A stretch of 64,000 nt of DNA from positions 1,364,001 through 1,428,000 of the forward strand of contig NZ_CP053015.1 of NCBI RefSeq assembly GCF_012979535.1, given 5' to 3'. How positions within the stretch are numbered: position 1 is the stretch's first letter; every line of letters begins with the position of its first letter. This DNA comes from Sphingomonas lacunae. Lineage in GTDB: Bacteria > Pseudomonadota > Alphaproteobacteria > Sphingomonadales > Sphingomonadaceae. Below the pieces are notes generated by a model that was given only the letters and a program-made list of their open reading frames with translations, was not told the origin of the DNA and did not search any database. The position numbers and the translations under genes are program-made. This document shows positions 27,151 to 36,636 of this stretch, piece after piece.

Positions 27151-30120
27151 ATGCGTCTTGTCGCTCTCCGCCTGTCTCTGCTTGCCCTGGCTTCAACTAC
27201 CATGCTCACCTCGGTGTCGACGGCCACGGCACAGGATCGTTCGACTGCGGCGGCCACTGCGGCGCTGGTCGAAAGGATCAATATTCCATACGAGCGCTTC
27301 ACGCTCGACAATGGCCTGACGGTCATCGTCCATACTGACCGCAAGGCGCCGGTTGTCGCCGTGTCGGTCTGGTATGATGTGGGATCCAAAGACGAGCCGG
27401 CCGGCAGCACAGGCTTCGCGCACCTGTTCGAACATCTCATGTTCAATGGCAGCGAGAATGCGCCGGGAGACATCTTCACCTATCTTCAGGATATGGGCGC
27501 CACCGATACCAATGGCACCACCAATCCTGACCGCACCAATTATTTCCAGACTGTCCCGACCGGTGCGCTGGACAGGGCCCTGTTCCTTGAAGCCGACCGC
27601 ATGGGTCATCTGCTCGGCGCGGTAACGCAGGAAAAGCTCGATAATCAGCGGGGCGTTGTCCAGAACGAAAAGCGTCAGGGCGACAATCAGCCCTTTGGTT
27701 TGCTGCGCTACTACATCTTTGAAAATCTGACCCCGCGCGGCCACCCCTATCATCACAGCACAATTGGCTCGATGGCCGATCTCAATGCCGCCAGTCTGGA
27801 AACGGTGCACAGCTGGTTCCGCAACAATTATGGGCCCAACAATGCCGTCCTTGTCCTGGCGGGTGACATAGATGCCGCTACCGCCCGTCCGATGGTGGAG
27901 CGTTGGTTCGGCGGCATCCCGCGCGGTCCCGATGTGGTCGAACGGCCAATCGAAGTGCCGACGCTGCCAGCCCCGTTGGCCCGGGAAGTGACTGACCAGA
28001 TTGCCACGACGCGCATTTTCCGCATGTGGGCGGTACCGGGCTGGACCAGTGAAGATTCGCCCACCCTCGAAGCGGCGGCATCGATTCTCGGCGGTTTGTC
28101 CTCGTCCCGGCTCGATAATGCGCTGGTGCGTGACGAACAGATTGCTCTCAGCGTTTCGGCCGGTTCCCAGCCTTTTGAGGACATGGGCCTGTTCATCATC
28201 TCAGCAGACGTCAAGCCGGGTGTTGACCCGGCGCTGGTCAGTCGGCGGCTGGATGAAATCACCAACCAGTTCCTCACCGAAGGTCCCACGGCTGACGAAG
28301 TGCAGCGGGCTGTGATGTCGGGCCTGTCTGGCGAAGTGGATGGACTGGAATCGGTTGGCGGTTTTGGCGGCAAGGCTGTCGCCTTGGCTCAGGGTCAGCT
28401 TTACACTGGCGATCCAGCCTTTTTCCGCACCCAAATTCAGCGTTTCGCTGCCTCGACGCCGGAAAGCATCAGGGCAACCGCCCAGCGCTGGCTTTCGCGT
28501 CCTGTCTTTTCACTGACCTATCGCCCCGGTCCTCGCACTGACAGCGGTGATGGGCGTGGCGGTGCTGCCGTCGGGGCGGATGCGGCGGTCGCCGCTGCCG
28601 TCAGCGGCAACTATTATCGTGCACCGACCAGCGCGACCGAACGTCTGATGGCATCGCCCGGCGGACTGTTGCGCTTTAGCACCCAGCCCGCGCCTGAACC
28701 TGTGGCGCCGCCTGCGCAACCGGCGGCCGACCCGGCACCTGCGCGTCCGGCCATCGCTATGCCCGACCTTCGCCCTATCGGCGATCTGGACTTTCCGGAG
28801 ATTGAACGGGCCACGCTGCGCAACGGCATTCGCGTCTTTTTTGCTCGCCGTTCCGCGGTTCCCGTGATCAGGGCTCTGGTCAGCTTTGATGCAGGCGCCG
28901 CGGCCGATCCTCGTGATCGCATGGGTACGCAGACGCTGATGCTCAATCTGATGGAAGAGGGTACGACCAGCCGCGATTCACGGGCGCTGGCGGAGGCCCA
29001 GGAACGGATTGGTGCCAATATATCGACCAGCTTTGACAGTGATCGGACCAACGTTGGCCTCTATACACTGTCGACCAATCTTGGTCCGGCGCTTGATTTG
29101 CTGGCTGATGTTGTACGCAACCCCGCCTTTGCGCCAACCGAGATAGAAAGGTTGCGCACCCGTCAATTGGCGGGGATCGCCCAGGAACTGAACAGCCCCA
29201 ATGGCCTTGCCGGGCGGGTGACAGCCCCGACCCTCTATGGGCCCAATCACCCTTATGGGGCGATCGCGGGTTCGGGCACCGTGTCAACCGTGCGCGCTAT
29301 CACCCGCGACGATCTCGTCAGCTTTCACCAACGCTGGATCAGGCCGGACAACGCCACCATCTATGTGGTGGGCGATACTTCGCTGCGCCAGGTTGTGCGG
29401 CAACTGAACCGCAGCTTCGGTGATTGGCGTGCGCCGGCAGTGCCCGCTGGTTCGCGGGACTTTAACGTCCCAATCCCTGAACAGACCCCGCGTATCCTGT
29501 TCGTCAATCGTCCCAATTCGCCGCAGTCGGTGGTGATCGCCGCCCAGGTGCTCGGCGTGCGCGGCCGTGACGATCTGCTTGCCCTGCGCGCGGCCAATGA
29601 TGTGCTGGGCGGTAACTTCCTGTCACGTATCAACATGAACCTGCGCGAGACCAAGGGTTGGTCCTATGGCTCGCGCAGCGCCATCGGTGGCCAGGAAGAC
29701 AGGGTCAGCTTTCGCGTGATCGCGCCGGTTCAGGCGGACCGGACTGCTGATACGATCCGTGAAATTCAGTCGGATGTAAGCGCCTTTCTGACCGATCGCG
29801 GCGTCAGCAGCGAAGAGTTGGCACGCACGGTCAATGGCAGCATCCGCGAATTGCCGGGCGAATTTGAAACGGCCGGTTCGGTGCTTGGCGGCATTCAGGC
29901 GATCGTCCAGCTGGGTCGCCCCGATGATTATTATGAACAGCTGGCAGCCCGCTATCGGGCCATGACGCCCGCCGATCTTGACTCTGCGTTGCGCGCGCAG
30001 GTTGATCCTGCGCGTTTCGTCTATATTGTCGTGGGCGATGCCACTGTCGTTCAGCCCCAGCTGGCCGGTCTCGGTCTTCCGGTGGAGACTGTCGATCCGG
30101 CAACGCTGGGTGGACAATAA
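27151..30120 (+). CDS. M16 family zinc protease, tandem-domain
   Basis: This 989-residue protein has a signal peptide ending near T-A-T-A-Q. The ATG at 27151 has AAGGG 10 bases upstream. The N-terminal pitrilysin domain has the inverted zinc motif H-L-F-E-H (residues 91-95) with the distal glutamate in V-V-Q-N-E-K-R. A second half of similar fold follows a Pro/Ala-rich linker (about residues 520-570) and lacks HxxEH, as is usual for the inactive partner domain. It probably degrades peptides in the periplasm. Confidence 0.93.
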   Translation: MRLVALRLSLLALASTTMLTSVSTATAQDRSTAAATAALVERINIPYERFTLDNGLTVIVHTDRKAPVVAVSVWYDVGSKDEPAGSTGFAHLFEHLMFNGSENAPGDIFTYLQDMGATDTNGTTNPDRTNYFQTVPTGALDRALFLEADRMGHLLGAVTQEKLDNQRGVVQNEKRQGDNQPFGLLRYYIFENLTPRGHPYHHSTIGSMADLNAASLETVHSWFRNNYGPNNAVLVLAGDIDAATARPMVERWFGGIPRGPDVVERPIEVPTLPAPLAREVTDQIATTRIFRMWAVPGWTSEDSPTLEAAASILGGLSSSRLDNALVRDEQIALSVSAGSQPFEDMGLFIISADVKPGVDPALVSRRLDEITNQFLTEGPTADEVQRAVMSGLSGEVDGLESVGGFGGKAVALAQGQLYTGDPAFFRTQIQRFAASTPESIRATAQRWLSRPVFSLTYRPGPRTDSGDGRGGAAVGADAAVAAAVSGNYYRAPTSATERLMASPGGLLRFSTQPAPEPVAPPAQPAADPAPARPAIAMPDLRPIGDLDFPEIERATLRNGIRVFFARRSAVPVIRALVSFDAGAAADPRDRMGTQTLMLNLMEEGTTSRDSRALAEAQERIGANISTSFDSDRTNVGLYTLSTNLGPALDLLADVVRNPAFAPTEIERLRTRQLAGIAQELNSPNGLAGRVTAPTLYGPNHPYGAIAGSGTVSTVRAITRDDLVSFHQRWIRPDNATIYVVGDTSLRQVVRQLNRSFGDWRAPAVPAGSRDFNVPIPEQTPRILFVNRPNSPQSVVIAAQVLGVRGRDDLLALRAANDVLGGNFLSRINMNLRETKGWSYGSRSAIGGQEDRVSFRVIAPVQADRTADTIREIQSDVSAFLTDRGVSSEELARTVNGSIRELPGEFETAGSVLGGIQAIVQLGRPDDYYEQLAARYRAMTPADLDSALRAQVDPARFVYIVVGDATVVQPQLAGLGLPVETVDPATLGGQ

Positions 30121-30158
30121 GCAGCATTCATCAACTACGCTTTGGAGAGGACTAGAAC

Positions 30159-30458
30159 ATGTCGATTGATGGCAAGTGGGACTGCATTACCAAGACCCCG
30201 ATGGGCGACCAGAAGTCGGTCCTTACCCTGACGACCAATGGCAACACCTTCACCGGCGTCAACGCCGGTGCCATGGGTTCGATGGATATCGAGGAAGGTC
30301 AGATTGACGGCAACACCCTCACCTGGAAAATGGAAATGAAGGTGCCGATGCCGATGACACTCAAGGGCACCGCCACGATTGACGGTGACACGCTGACCGG
30401 TTCGGTCAATGCCGGGGCCTTTGGCAATATGGCTATGACCGGCACCAAGCAGGCCTGA
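30159..30458 (+). CDS. small conserved hypothetical protein
   Basis: This 99-residue protein has no signal peptide. It starts M-S-I-D-G-K-W-D-C and consists of alternating short beta-strand-like segments with a repeated G-x-T-F-T-G / G-D-T-L-T-G-S-V-N-A-G pattern, suggestive of a small beta-barrel. The start is supported by GGAGAGG upstream. It follows the M16 protease by 38 bases and ends in its own terminator, so cotranscription with the protease is likely. Function unknown. Confidence 0.8.
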   Translation: MSIDGKWDCITKTPMGDQKSVLTLTTNGNTFTGVNAGAMGSMDIEEGQIDGNTLTWKMEMKVPMPMTLKGTATIDGDTLTGSVNAGAFGNMAMTGTKQA

Positions 30459-30480
30459 AGCACCCGCCAAGACCAGTTTG

Positions 30481-30522
30481 AAAGGCGCCGCTTCCGCATT
30501 GTCGGGGGCGGCGCTTTTTTTT
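30481..30522 (+). terminator. intrinsic terminator after the small hypothetical gene
   Basis: The stem GCGCCGC (30485-30491) / GCGGCGC (30508-30514) is followed by eight Ts (30515-30522). Confidence 0.85.
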
Positions 30523-30766
30523 CTAAACCGGCCGCGCCAACAGCCGTTCTTTTGCTTGTCCTGTCTCGGGGGACGGGAAAGGAGCAAGCAAGGTGCAGCA
30601 GTGGAGGTCCCTCCCTGCGGCCGGGGCGGCGCATGACCGGTGCGCAGTCACGGGCCGCCGAACTGTGTCTGACCATGGTTGTGATAGGGTGCAGACCGAT
30701 ACTGGCCGCGCCCTATCCGCTTTGCCAACCGGCCTGTCCCCTGATGCGGCCGCCCGACCCGGCGCC
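30523..30766. other. intergenic region without recognisable gene
   Basis: Between the terminator and the next gene I see only GC-rich sequence with no convincing coding frame, hairpin or promoter. The reading frame of the following gene is open upstream, but its composition there does not look like protein. Confidence 0.5.
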
Positions 30767-31075
30767 ATGGCACGCCTCATCCTGCGCCGGGTCGGCATTA
30801 CCCCCTTGCTGTCCCTGCTGGCCGGATCGCTTCTGGTCATTCTCCCCGCTCATCCGGCGAGCGGGCAAACCATGGCAGCCCACGCCCTTGCCCGGGTGGT
30901 GGTCCTGCCCCATGCCGTCCGGCTGCAACGGGGACAGGTCACGATCATGCGGCAGGGCCAGCCTGCAACGATCACGCCGCCGGAGTTGTCCCTCCCGGTC
31001 GCTCGGCCCTGCCTGATTGATCGGGATCAACTGGTGAATGGCTCCTGTCGCATGGTCATCGTTGATCTTCCCTGA
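30767..31075 (+). CDS. small secreted protein of unknown function
   Basis: A 102-residue product is read from ATG 30767. It has a clear signal peptide (basic R-L-I-L-R-R, hydrophobic L-L-S-L-L-A-G-S-L-L-V-I-L, cleavage near A-S-G-Q). The mature part is about 68 residues, with two cysteines (R-P-C-L-I-D and G-S-C-R-M) spaced to form a disulfide. Longer starts upstream would add a Cys/Arg-rich stretch unlike a real N-terminus. No strong ribosome site is visible, so the start is uncertain. It precedes the ABC exporter. Confidence 0.55.
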   Translation: MARLILRRVGITPLLSLLAGSLLVILPAHPASGQTMAAHALARVVVLPHAVRLQRGQVTIMRQGQPATITPPELSLPVARPCLIDRDQLVNGSCRMVIVDLP

Positions 31076-31128
31076 TCATCCTGCGTTCCGGCCTTTCTTT
31101 GCGCGCCGGGACAGCCTATCTGGCCCGG

Positions 31129-32955
31129 ATGCCGCCGGATCACCCCTCAACTTCCGCGACGCTGCCCAGCGCCGATCCTCCGGCGATGGAGACGCTGCGC
31201 CGGTTTCTTCCCTATCTCTGGCCCAAGGGTGAGCCGCGCCAGCGGTTGCGCATAGTCGGTGCAGGCATGCTGGTGCTCGCCTCCAAGGCGGTTCAGCTGT
31301 CGATGGGCTTTCTCTACGCGGCGGCCATCAACCGGATGCAGCCCGGCATGGAGCCGTCGGTCGCCCTCGCTATCGGTTTGGTTGTGGCCTATGCGGGCGC
31401 CCGCTTTGGTGGAGTGTTGTTCGACAATCTCCGCAATACGGTGTTCGAAAGGGTCGGGCAAAACGCCACGCGTCATCTTGCGGAGACGGTCTTTGCCCAT
31501 CTGCACCGGCTCAGCCTGCGTTTCCACCTCTCCCGCCGCACCGGGGAAGTCACAAAGATCATCGAACGGGGCACAAAGAGCATCGATGTGATGCTTTACT
31601 TCATGCTCTTCAACATCGCCCCGACCGTCATCGAACTCGCTGCGGTGCTGGTCATCTTCACGCTCAAATTCAGTTGGGGGCTGTCATTGGCCACAGCCGC
31701 CATGGTCGGCGCCTATCTTATCTTCACCCGCAAGGTCACCGACTGGCGCAATGCCCTGCGCGTCCGGATGAATGATCTCGACACGCTGACCATCGGTCGT
31801 TCGGTCGACAGCCTGCTGAATTATGAGACGGTGAAATATTTCGGCGCCGAAGAGCGAGAGGTGGCTCGCTATTCCGCGGCCGTCCGCCGCTATGCCGACG
31901 CCGCGGTCAAATCGGAAAACTCGCTCGCCTGGCTCAACATTGGCCAATCCTTGATCACCAATGTGATGATGGCCGGCGCCATGGCCTATACCGTCTGGGG
32001 CTGGTCGCGCGGTCAATTTTCGACCGGCGATGTAGTACTGGTCAACACGCTGCTGGCCCAGCTGTTCCGCCCGCTCGACATGCTCGGCATGGTCTACCGT
32101 ACCATCCGTCAGGGGCTGATCGACATGAGCGCCATGTTCCGCCTGATCGATACACAGGCCGAAATCGCTGACGCGCCCGACGCACGCCCGCTTGCCGTGC
32201 GCGGGGCCGAACTGGTCTTCGATGATGTCCGCTTTGCCTATGATCCAGAGCGGGAAATCCTCAAGGGCGTCAGTTTCCGTGTGCCCTCCGGCGGCACCCT
32301 TGCCATCGTCGGTCCCTCGGGTTCGGGCAAATCGACCATCGCCCGGCTGTTGTTCCGCTTCTTTGATGTCTCGTCGGGCCGCATCCTGATCGACGGTCAG
32401 GATATCCGCACCGTCACCCAGTCCAGCCTGCGTGCAGCCATCGGCATCGTTCCGCAGGACACGGTGCTGTTCAACGACACGATCGGTTACAATATCGCCT
32501 ATGGCCGCGAAGGGGCGGATGAGGCTGCCGTCCGCGCCGCCGCCCATGGTGCCGCCATCGGCAGCTTCATCGAAAGCCTGCCCGAAGGCTATGCCAGCGA
32601 AGTCGGCGAACGCGGCCTGAAACTCTCCGGAGGGGAAAAGCAGCGCGTCGCCATAGCCCGCACCCTGCTCAAAAATCCGCCATTGCTGATCCTTGATGAG
32701 GCGACCAGCGCGCTCGATAGCCGCACCGAGACCGAAATCCTCGACACGCTCGAAAGCATCGCCGCCACCCGCACCACCATCACCATCGCCCACCGGCTCT
32801 CGACCATCGCCGGGGCGGATCAGATCCTCGTGCTCGATGGCGGCGAAGTGCGCGAAATCGGCACGCATGAAGAGCTGCTGGCAAAAGGCGGCCTCTACGC
32901 CGAAATGTGGGCACGTCAGGCGGTTGAGCAGGGTGAGACGGTGGATCCTGCATGA
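31129..32955 (+). CDS. ATM1/HMT-type ABC exporter (fused permease-ATPase)
   Basis: This roughly 608-residue half-transporter has about six membrane segments (up to residue 320) and a C-terminal nucleotide-binding domain. Walker A is G-P-S-G-S-G-K-S-T, the signature L-S-G-G-E-K-Q-R and Walker B L-L-I-L-D-E-A-T-S-A-L-D. The sequence L-N-Y-E-T-V-K-Y-F-G-A-E-E-R-E is typical of ATM1/HMT1 relatives, which export glutathione-linked or metal-related compounds. The start is uncertain (TTG 31099, ATG 31129 or ATG 31186). Its stop overlaps the recQ start by four bases (ATGA). Confidence 0.93.
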   Translation: MPPDHPSTSATLPSADPPAMETLRRFLPYLWPKGEPRQRLRIVGAGMLVLASKAVQLSMGFLYAAAINRMQPGMEPSVALAIGLVVAYAGARFGGVLFDNLRNTVFERVGQNATRHLAETVFAHLHRLSLRFHLSRRTGEVTKIIERGTKSIDVMLYFMLFNIAPTVIELAAVLVIFTLKFSWGLSLATAAMVGAYLIFTRKVTDWRNALRVRMNDLDTLTIGRSVDSLLNYETVKYFGAEEREVARYSAAVRRYADAAVKSENSLAWLNIGQSLITNVMMAGAMAYTVWGWSRGQFSTGDVVLVNTLLAQLFRPLDMLGMVYRTIRQGLIDMSAMFRLIDTQAEIADAPDARPLAVRGAELVFDDVRFAYDPEREILKGVSFRVPSGGTLAIVGPSGSGKSTIARLLFRFFDVSSGRILIDGQDIRTVTQSSLRAAIGIVPQDTVLFNDTIGYNIAYGREGADEAAVRAAAHGAAIGSFIESLPEGYASEVGERGLKLSGGEKQRVAIARTLLKNPPLLILDEATSALDSRTETEILDTLESIAATRTTITIAHRLSTIAGADQILVLDGGEVREIGTHEELLAKGGLYAEMWARQAVEQGETVDPA

Positions 32956-34742
32956 CGATAGCCCAAACCGGCGTTGCCGATCCCCATGAAACATTGCACC
33001 GCGTCTTTGGTTTCCCCGCCTTTCGCGGGATGCAGCAGGCTGTGGTCGACCGCGTGCTCGCCGGGCGGCATACGCTCGCTGTCATGCCGACGGGCGCGGG
33101 CAAGTCGCTGACCTATCAGTTGCCGGCAGTCACCTTGCCCGGCACCGTCGTCGTCATCTCGCCGCTGATCGCGCTGATGCATGATCAGTTGCGCAGCGCT
33201 GAAGCGGTCGGCATCCGCGCCGCCACATTGACCAGTGTCGATACCAACCGGGCGGAGACGGTCGACCGGCTGCTCGCGGGGGAGCTTGACTTGCTCTACG
33301 TTGCGCCCGAACGCGCCTCGCAACCCGGCTTCCGCGATCTCATCGCCCAGGTGCAACTCGCCCTGTTCGCCATTGATGAGGCGCATTGCGTCAGCGAATG
33401 GGGGCATGATTTCCGGCCCGATTACCGCCTGTTGCGGCCGCTGCTCGATCATTTCCCCGACACGCCGCGCCTCGCACTGACGGCAACGGCGGATGCGCAC
33501 ACCCGCGCCGATGTGCTGACCCAGCTCGGCATAGCGCAGGACGGCCTGATCGTAGCCGGGTTTGATCGACCCAACATCCAATACACTATCCATCCCCGTC
33601 AGGGGATGACCCAGCAGATTGCCGATGTCGTCGCCCGCATTCCCGGCCCCGGCATCATCTATGCCCAGACCCGCGATGGCACCGAACGGCTTGCGGCCTC
33701 GCTCGCCCGCTCGGGCCGCCCGGTGCGCATCTACCACGCCGGCCTTACCCCGGAACAGCGTGCCGCCAATCAGGCTGCCTTTGTTGCCTCCGAAGACATG
33801 GTGATGGTCGCCACCATCGCCTTTGGCATGGGCATCGACAAGCCCGACGTGCGCTTTGTCGCCCATGCCGGCCTGCCCAAATCGATCGAGGCCTATTATC
33901 AGGAAACCGGGCGCGCGGGGCGGGACGGTGATCCGTCAGAGGCCATCATGTTCTGGGGCGCGGAGGATTTCTCCCGCGCCCGGCAGCGCCTTTCCGAAGT
34001 GCCGGAGGAACGCCGCGCCGGGGACCGGGCAAGGCTCAACGCCCTCGCCGCGCTGGTGGAATCGCCCGGCTGCCGTCGCGCCATCCTGCTCCGCCACTTT
34101 GGCGAAAGCCCGCCCGCTGAGTGCGGCAACTGCGACAATTGCCTCAACCCTCCGCAACGCATCGACGCCTCGGTCCTGGCACAAAAGCTGCTGTCCGCCG
34201 TCTATCGCACGGGTCAAAATTACGGCATCGGCCACATCGTCAATGTTTTGACCGGCGCCGATGATGCCAGGGTGCGGGATCGTGGCCATGACCGCCTCTC
34301 GGTCCATGGCATTGTCAACGCCGCGGAGGCACCGCTGCTCCGCCCCCTTGTCCGCACCCTGATGGCACAGGATGTGCTGGCCGAAACCGAGCATAAGGGC
34401 TTGGCATTCGGGCCTGCCGCCCGACCGGTGCTAAAGGGGGAGGCACCCGTTCTGCTGGCGATCCAGCCCAAACGCGAACGGCGCCGTCGCGGCAGCGCGG
34501 CGGGCGCCACGCCCAATCCGGTCGGCAATCCGCTGTTCGAGGCCTTGCGCGCCCGCCGCCGCGAGCTGGCTGAGGAGATTGGGGTGCCACCCTATGTCAT
34601 CTTCCACGACAGCGTGTTGCGCGACATGGCCGGCCTCAAGCCGCAGACCCTCTCCGCCTTGGGCGAACTCCCGGGCGTTGGCGCGCGCAAGCTGGAGGCC
34701 TATGGCGACGCCTTCCTGACGGTCATACGGCAGGCCGGCTGA
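32952..34742 (+). CDS. recQ: ATP-dependent DNA helicase RecQ
   Basis: This 596-residue 3'-5' helicase acts in recombination and repair. Motif I is M-P-T-G-A-G-K-S-L-T-Y-Q-L-P and motif II D-E-A-H-C-V-S-E-W-G-H-D-F-R. The RecQ zinc-binding cysteines are seen in G-C-R-R-A-I-L-L and E-C-G-N-C-D-N-C. An RQC winged-helix region (G-I-G-H-I-V-N-V-L-T-G) and a C-terminal HRDC domain (near residues 515-590) complete the canonical architecture. Its ATG overlaps the upstream exporter stop. Confidence 0.96.
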   Translation: MTIAQTGVADPHETLHRVFGFPAFRGMQQAVVDRVLAGRHTLAVMPTGAGKSLTYQLPAVTLPGTVVVISPLIALMHDQLRSAEAVGIRAATLTSVDTNRAETVDRLLAGELDLLYVAPERASQPGFRDLIAQVQLALFAIDEAHCVSEWGHDFRPDYRLLRPLLDHFPDTPRLALTATADAHTRADVLTQLGIAQDGLIVAGFDRPNIQYTIHPRQGMTQQIADVVARIPGPGIIYAQTRDGTERLAASLARSGRPVRIYHAGLTPEQRAANQAAFVASEDMVMVATIAFGMGIDKPDVRFVAHAGLPKSIEAYYQETGRAGRDGDPSEAIMFWGAEDFSRARQRLSEVPEERRAGDRARLNALAALVESPGCRRAILLRHFGESPPAECGNCDNCLNPPQRIDASVLAQKLLSAVYRTGQNYGIGHIVNVLTGADDARVRDRGHDRLSVHGIVNAAEAPLLRPLVRTLMAQDVLAETEHKGLAFGPAARPVLKGEAPVLLAIQPKRERRRRGSAAGATPNPVGNPLFEALRARRRELAEEIGVPPYVIFHDSVLRDMAGLKPQTLSALGELPGVGARKLEAYGDAFLTVIRQAG

Positions 34743-34758
34743 CCTGCCTTCTTTGCGG

Positions 34759-35649
34759 CTACGACTGGCGCCCGGCTTTCAGCTTATGCCCTGGTCTGAT
34801 GCGGTGCTTGACCGTTCGGGCGATATGATAGCTCAGCTGTGGCAACTGCCGTACAACTGTCATCCGGTGCGCTTTCCACGCTTCCTGCAACAGCTTGCAC
34901 CGGAAGGTAAGCGTATCGGCGCGCAATTGCACCATCAGCGCGCGCGCGCGCAACTCAGGCTCACCAATCAACTGGGTTTCCCTCAGGATCAGCCGCGCGA
35001 CCAGACTCTTGATGCGCTTCATGCGCGTGTCGGTCATGCTCGCGGCATGGCGACGGTAGAGGTACAGATCCTGATGGACCGGGGTCATGGTGAACTGCCG
35101 CGCAGCCCGCAGCCAGAAGTCATAGTCTTCCGCCCCGCTCAGCGTCTCGTCATAGCCGCCCAGTGCCCGGGTGACCTCGCGCCGGTACAGGAAGGCGGCG
35201 CCGACAGGATTGGTGAACAGCCTCTCCTCGGGATTGGCCGGGGGCTGATAGCGGATGAAGCGGCCCTGGGCATCAATCACCGTATAACCGGCATAGACAA
35301 TGTCGCTGTCCGGCTTGGACTTCAGCGCCTCGACCAGCGTAGCCAGCATGTTCGGGCGCAGCATGTTGTCGTCGCTGGTCCAGCTGTGCAGATGACCGAC
35401 GGCTTCGGCAAAACCTCGGTTAAGGGCTGCCGGCAATCCTGCATTCGGCTGGGTGACGATTCGGATTCGGCAATCGCGCTTGGCCATCGCGGCCAGGATG
35501 CGGGGTGAACGGTCTGTCGATCCATCATCAACACAGATCAGCTCAAAGTCGGTAAAACTCTGACGCAAAACGGAATTGATGGCTGACTTCAAATAGGTCT
35601 GGCCGTTGTAAACGGGCATGACGATCGAAACGCTTGGCCGCCAGGGCAT
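34759..35649 (-). CDS. family 2 glycosyltransferase
   Basis: This 296-residue GT-A-fold enzyme starts V-S-I-V-M-P-V-Y-N-G, then D-F-E-L-I-C-V-D-D-G-S-T-D and the nucleotide-sugar/metal region S-W-T-S-D-D-N. Further on, G-G-Y-D-E-T-L-S-G-A-E-D-Y-D-F-W-L-R contains the catalytic-base-type E-D-Y-D-F-W. The acceptor and donor are unknown. No other polysaccharide genes are adjacent. It is convergent with recQ, only 16 bases away with no terminator in between. Confidence 0.9.
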   Translation of the reverse strand: MPWRPSVSIVMPVYNGQTYLKSAINSVLRQSFTDFELICVDDGSTDRSPRILAAMAKRDCRIRIVTQPNAGLPAALNRGFAEAVGHLHSWTSDDNMLRPNMLATLVEALKSKPDSDIVYAGYTVIDAQGRFIRYQPPANPEERLFTNPVGAAFLYRREVTRALGGYDETLSGAEDYDFWLRAARQFTMTPVHQDLYLYRRHAASMTDTRMKRIKSLVARLILRETQLIGEPELRARALMVQLRADTLTFRCKLLQEAWKAHRMTVVRQLPQLSYHIARTVKHRIRPGHKLKAGRQS

Positions 35650-35767
35650 GTCCGGTCCTCAGTCTAGCGATATCCCCTCTGTGCCCTTCATAGCATGGAC
35701 GATTGTCTATTCCGTAAATTCCGAGTCTCACTTAAGGACATCGTCACTTTGAAGGGATCGCATTCCG

Positions 35768-36202
35768 ATGTTCCGAACGATCGATACGCATTTCCTCGCC
35801 GCGCCGCAGATCAGTGTGGACGATGTCGCCGCCGCCGCCACACTGGGGGTGACACTCATTGTCAACAACCGCCCCGATGGTGAGGAACCCGGCGCCCCTC
35901 AGGGGGAGGATATTGCCGCCGCCGCCGCGGCGCATGGCATTGCCTATGTTGCCATACCAGTGACCCATGCCGGCTTCAGCCATCCACAGATTGACGCGCT
36001 CGCCGCGGCGATGGAGCAGGCGGGAGATGGCACCATCCTTGCCTATTGCCGCTCCGGTACCCGCTCGACAAACCTGTGGGCGCTGACCCGTGCCCGGCTT
36101 GGTGACAATGTGGATGATCTTTGCGCCAAGGCGGCGGCCGGCGGCTATGATCTCTCTGGGATCCGGCCGACGCTGGATGCGCTGGCTGCGGGAGCGCAAT
36201 GA
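35768..36202 (+). CDS. DUF442 / Blh-type phosphatase-fold protein (TIGR01244 family)
   Basis: This 144-residue protein has a dual-specificity-phosphatase-like active-site loop C-R-S-G-T-R-S (residues 94-100) and the typical beginning V-D-D-V-A-A-A-A-x-x-G-V-T-L-I-V-N-N-R-P-D-G-E. The family includes the beta-lactamase hydrolase-like phosphatases and proteins annotated as sulfur transferases. In other bacteria such domains sit next to a rhodanese or persulfide dioxygenase, which is not seen here. It overlaps the next gene by four bases. Confidence 0.87.
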   Translation: MFRTIDTHFLAAPQISVDDVAAAATLGVTLIVNNRPDGEEPGAPQGEDIAAAAAAHGIAYVAIPVTHAGFSHPQIDALAAAMEQAGDGTILAYCRSGTRSTNLWALTRARLGDNVDDLCAKAAAGGYDLSGIRPTLDALAAGAQ

Positions 36203-36636
36203 GCCTCGACGCGTTTTTCCCCCGGTTACTGGCACTCGCGCCCGAACTGCTGCCGCTGATCGGTTCGCTGATCGCCATCCTGCTGCTCGCCCGGACCGCG
36301 CGGTGGATGGGTTTGGGCACAGAGTATCGCCGCATCCGCGATGAAGACCACGCCATCCGTCTCGCCGAAGAGGCCGAGTGCGGCTTTGGCGGTGTCGCCG
36401 CCGATGTCGACGCCGCCGGCTATGGCGCGATTGTCCGCAATGCCGCCGGGTCCATGATGCTGGTGCGCATCCACGGCAACCGCTATGTCGCCCGCCGACT
36501 GGACCGTAGCTTCACGACCCGGCTTGACCGCAACCGCCTCCACCTCGTCAGCAGCGAACCCACGTTCGGCAGCGTCGATCTCGACTTCGGTGATCAGGCC
36601 GGCGTTATCGCCAGCCGCATGCGGACCCTTGCCTGA
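36199..36636 (+). CDS. membrane-anchored hypothetical protein
   Basis: This 145-residue protein has one N-terminal hydrophobic helix (L-L-P-L-I-G-S-L-I-A-I-L-L-L-A) followed by a soluble part of about 110 residues with alternating beta strands (A-A-D-V-D-A-A-G-Y-G-A-I-V; M-L-V-R-I-H-G-N-R-Y). I do not recognise the family. It overlaps both neighbours (ATGA with the phosphatase-like gene upstream, TGATG with the desaturase-type gene downstream), so it is translationally coupled within a three-gene operon. Confidence 0.8.
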   Translation: MSLDAFFPRLLALAPELLPLIGSLIAILLLARTARWMGLGTEYRRIRDEDHAIRLAEEAECGFGGVAADVDAAGYGAIVRNAAGSMMLVRIHGNRYVARRLDRSFTTRLDRNRLHLVSSEPTFGSVDLDFGDQAGVIASRMRTLA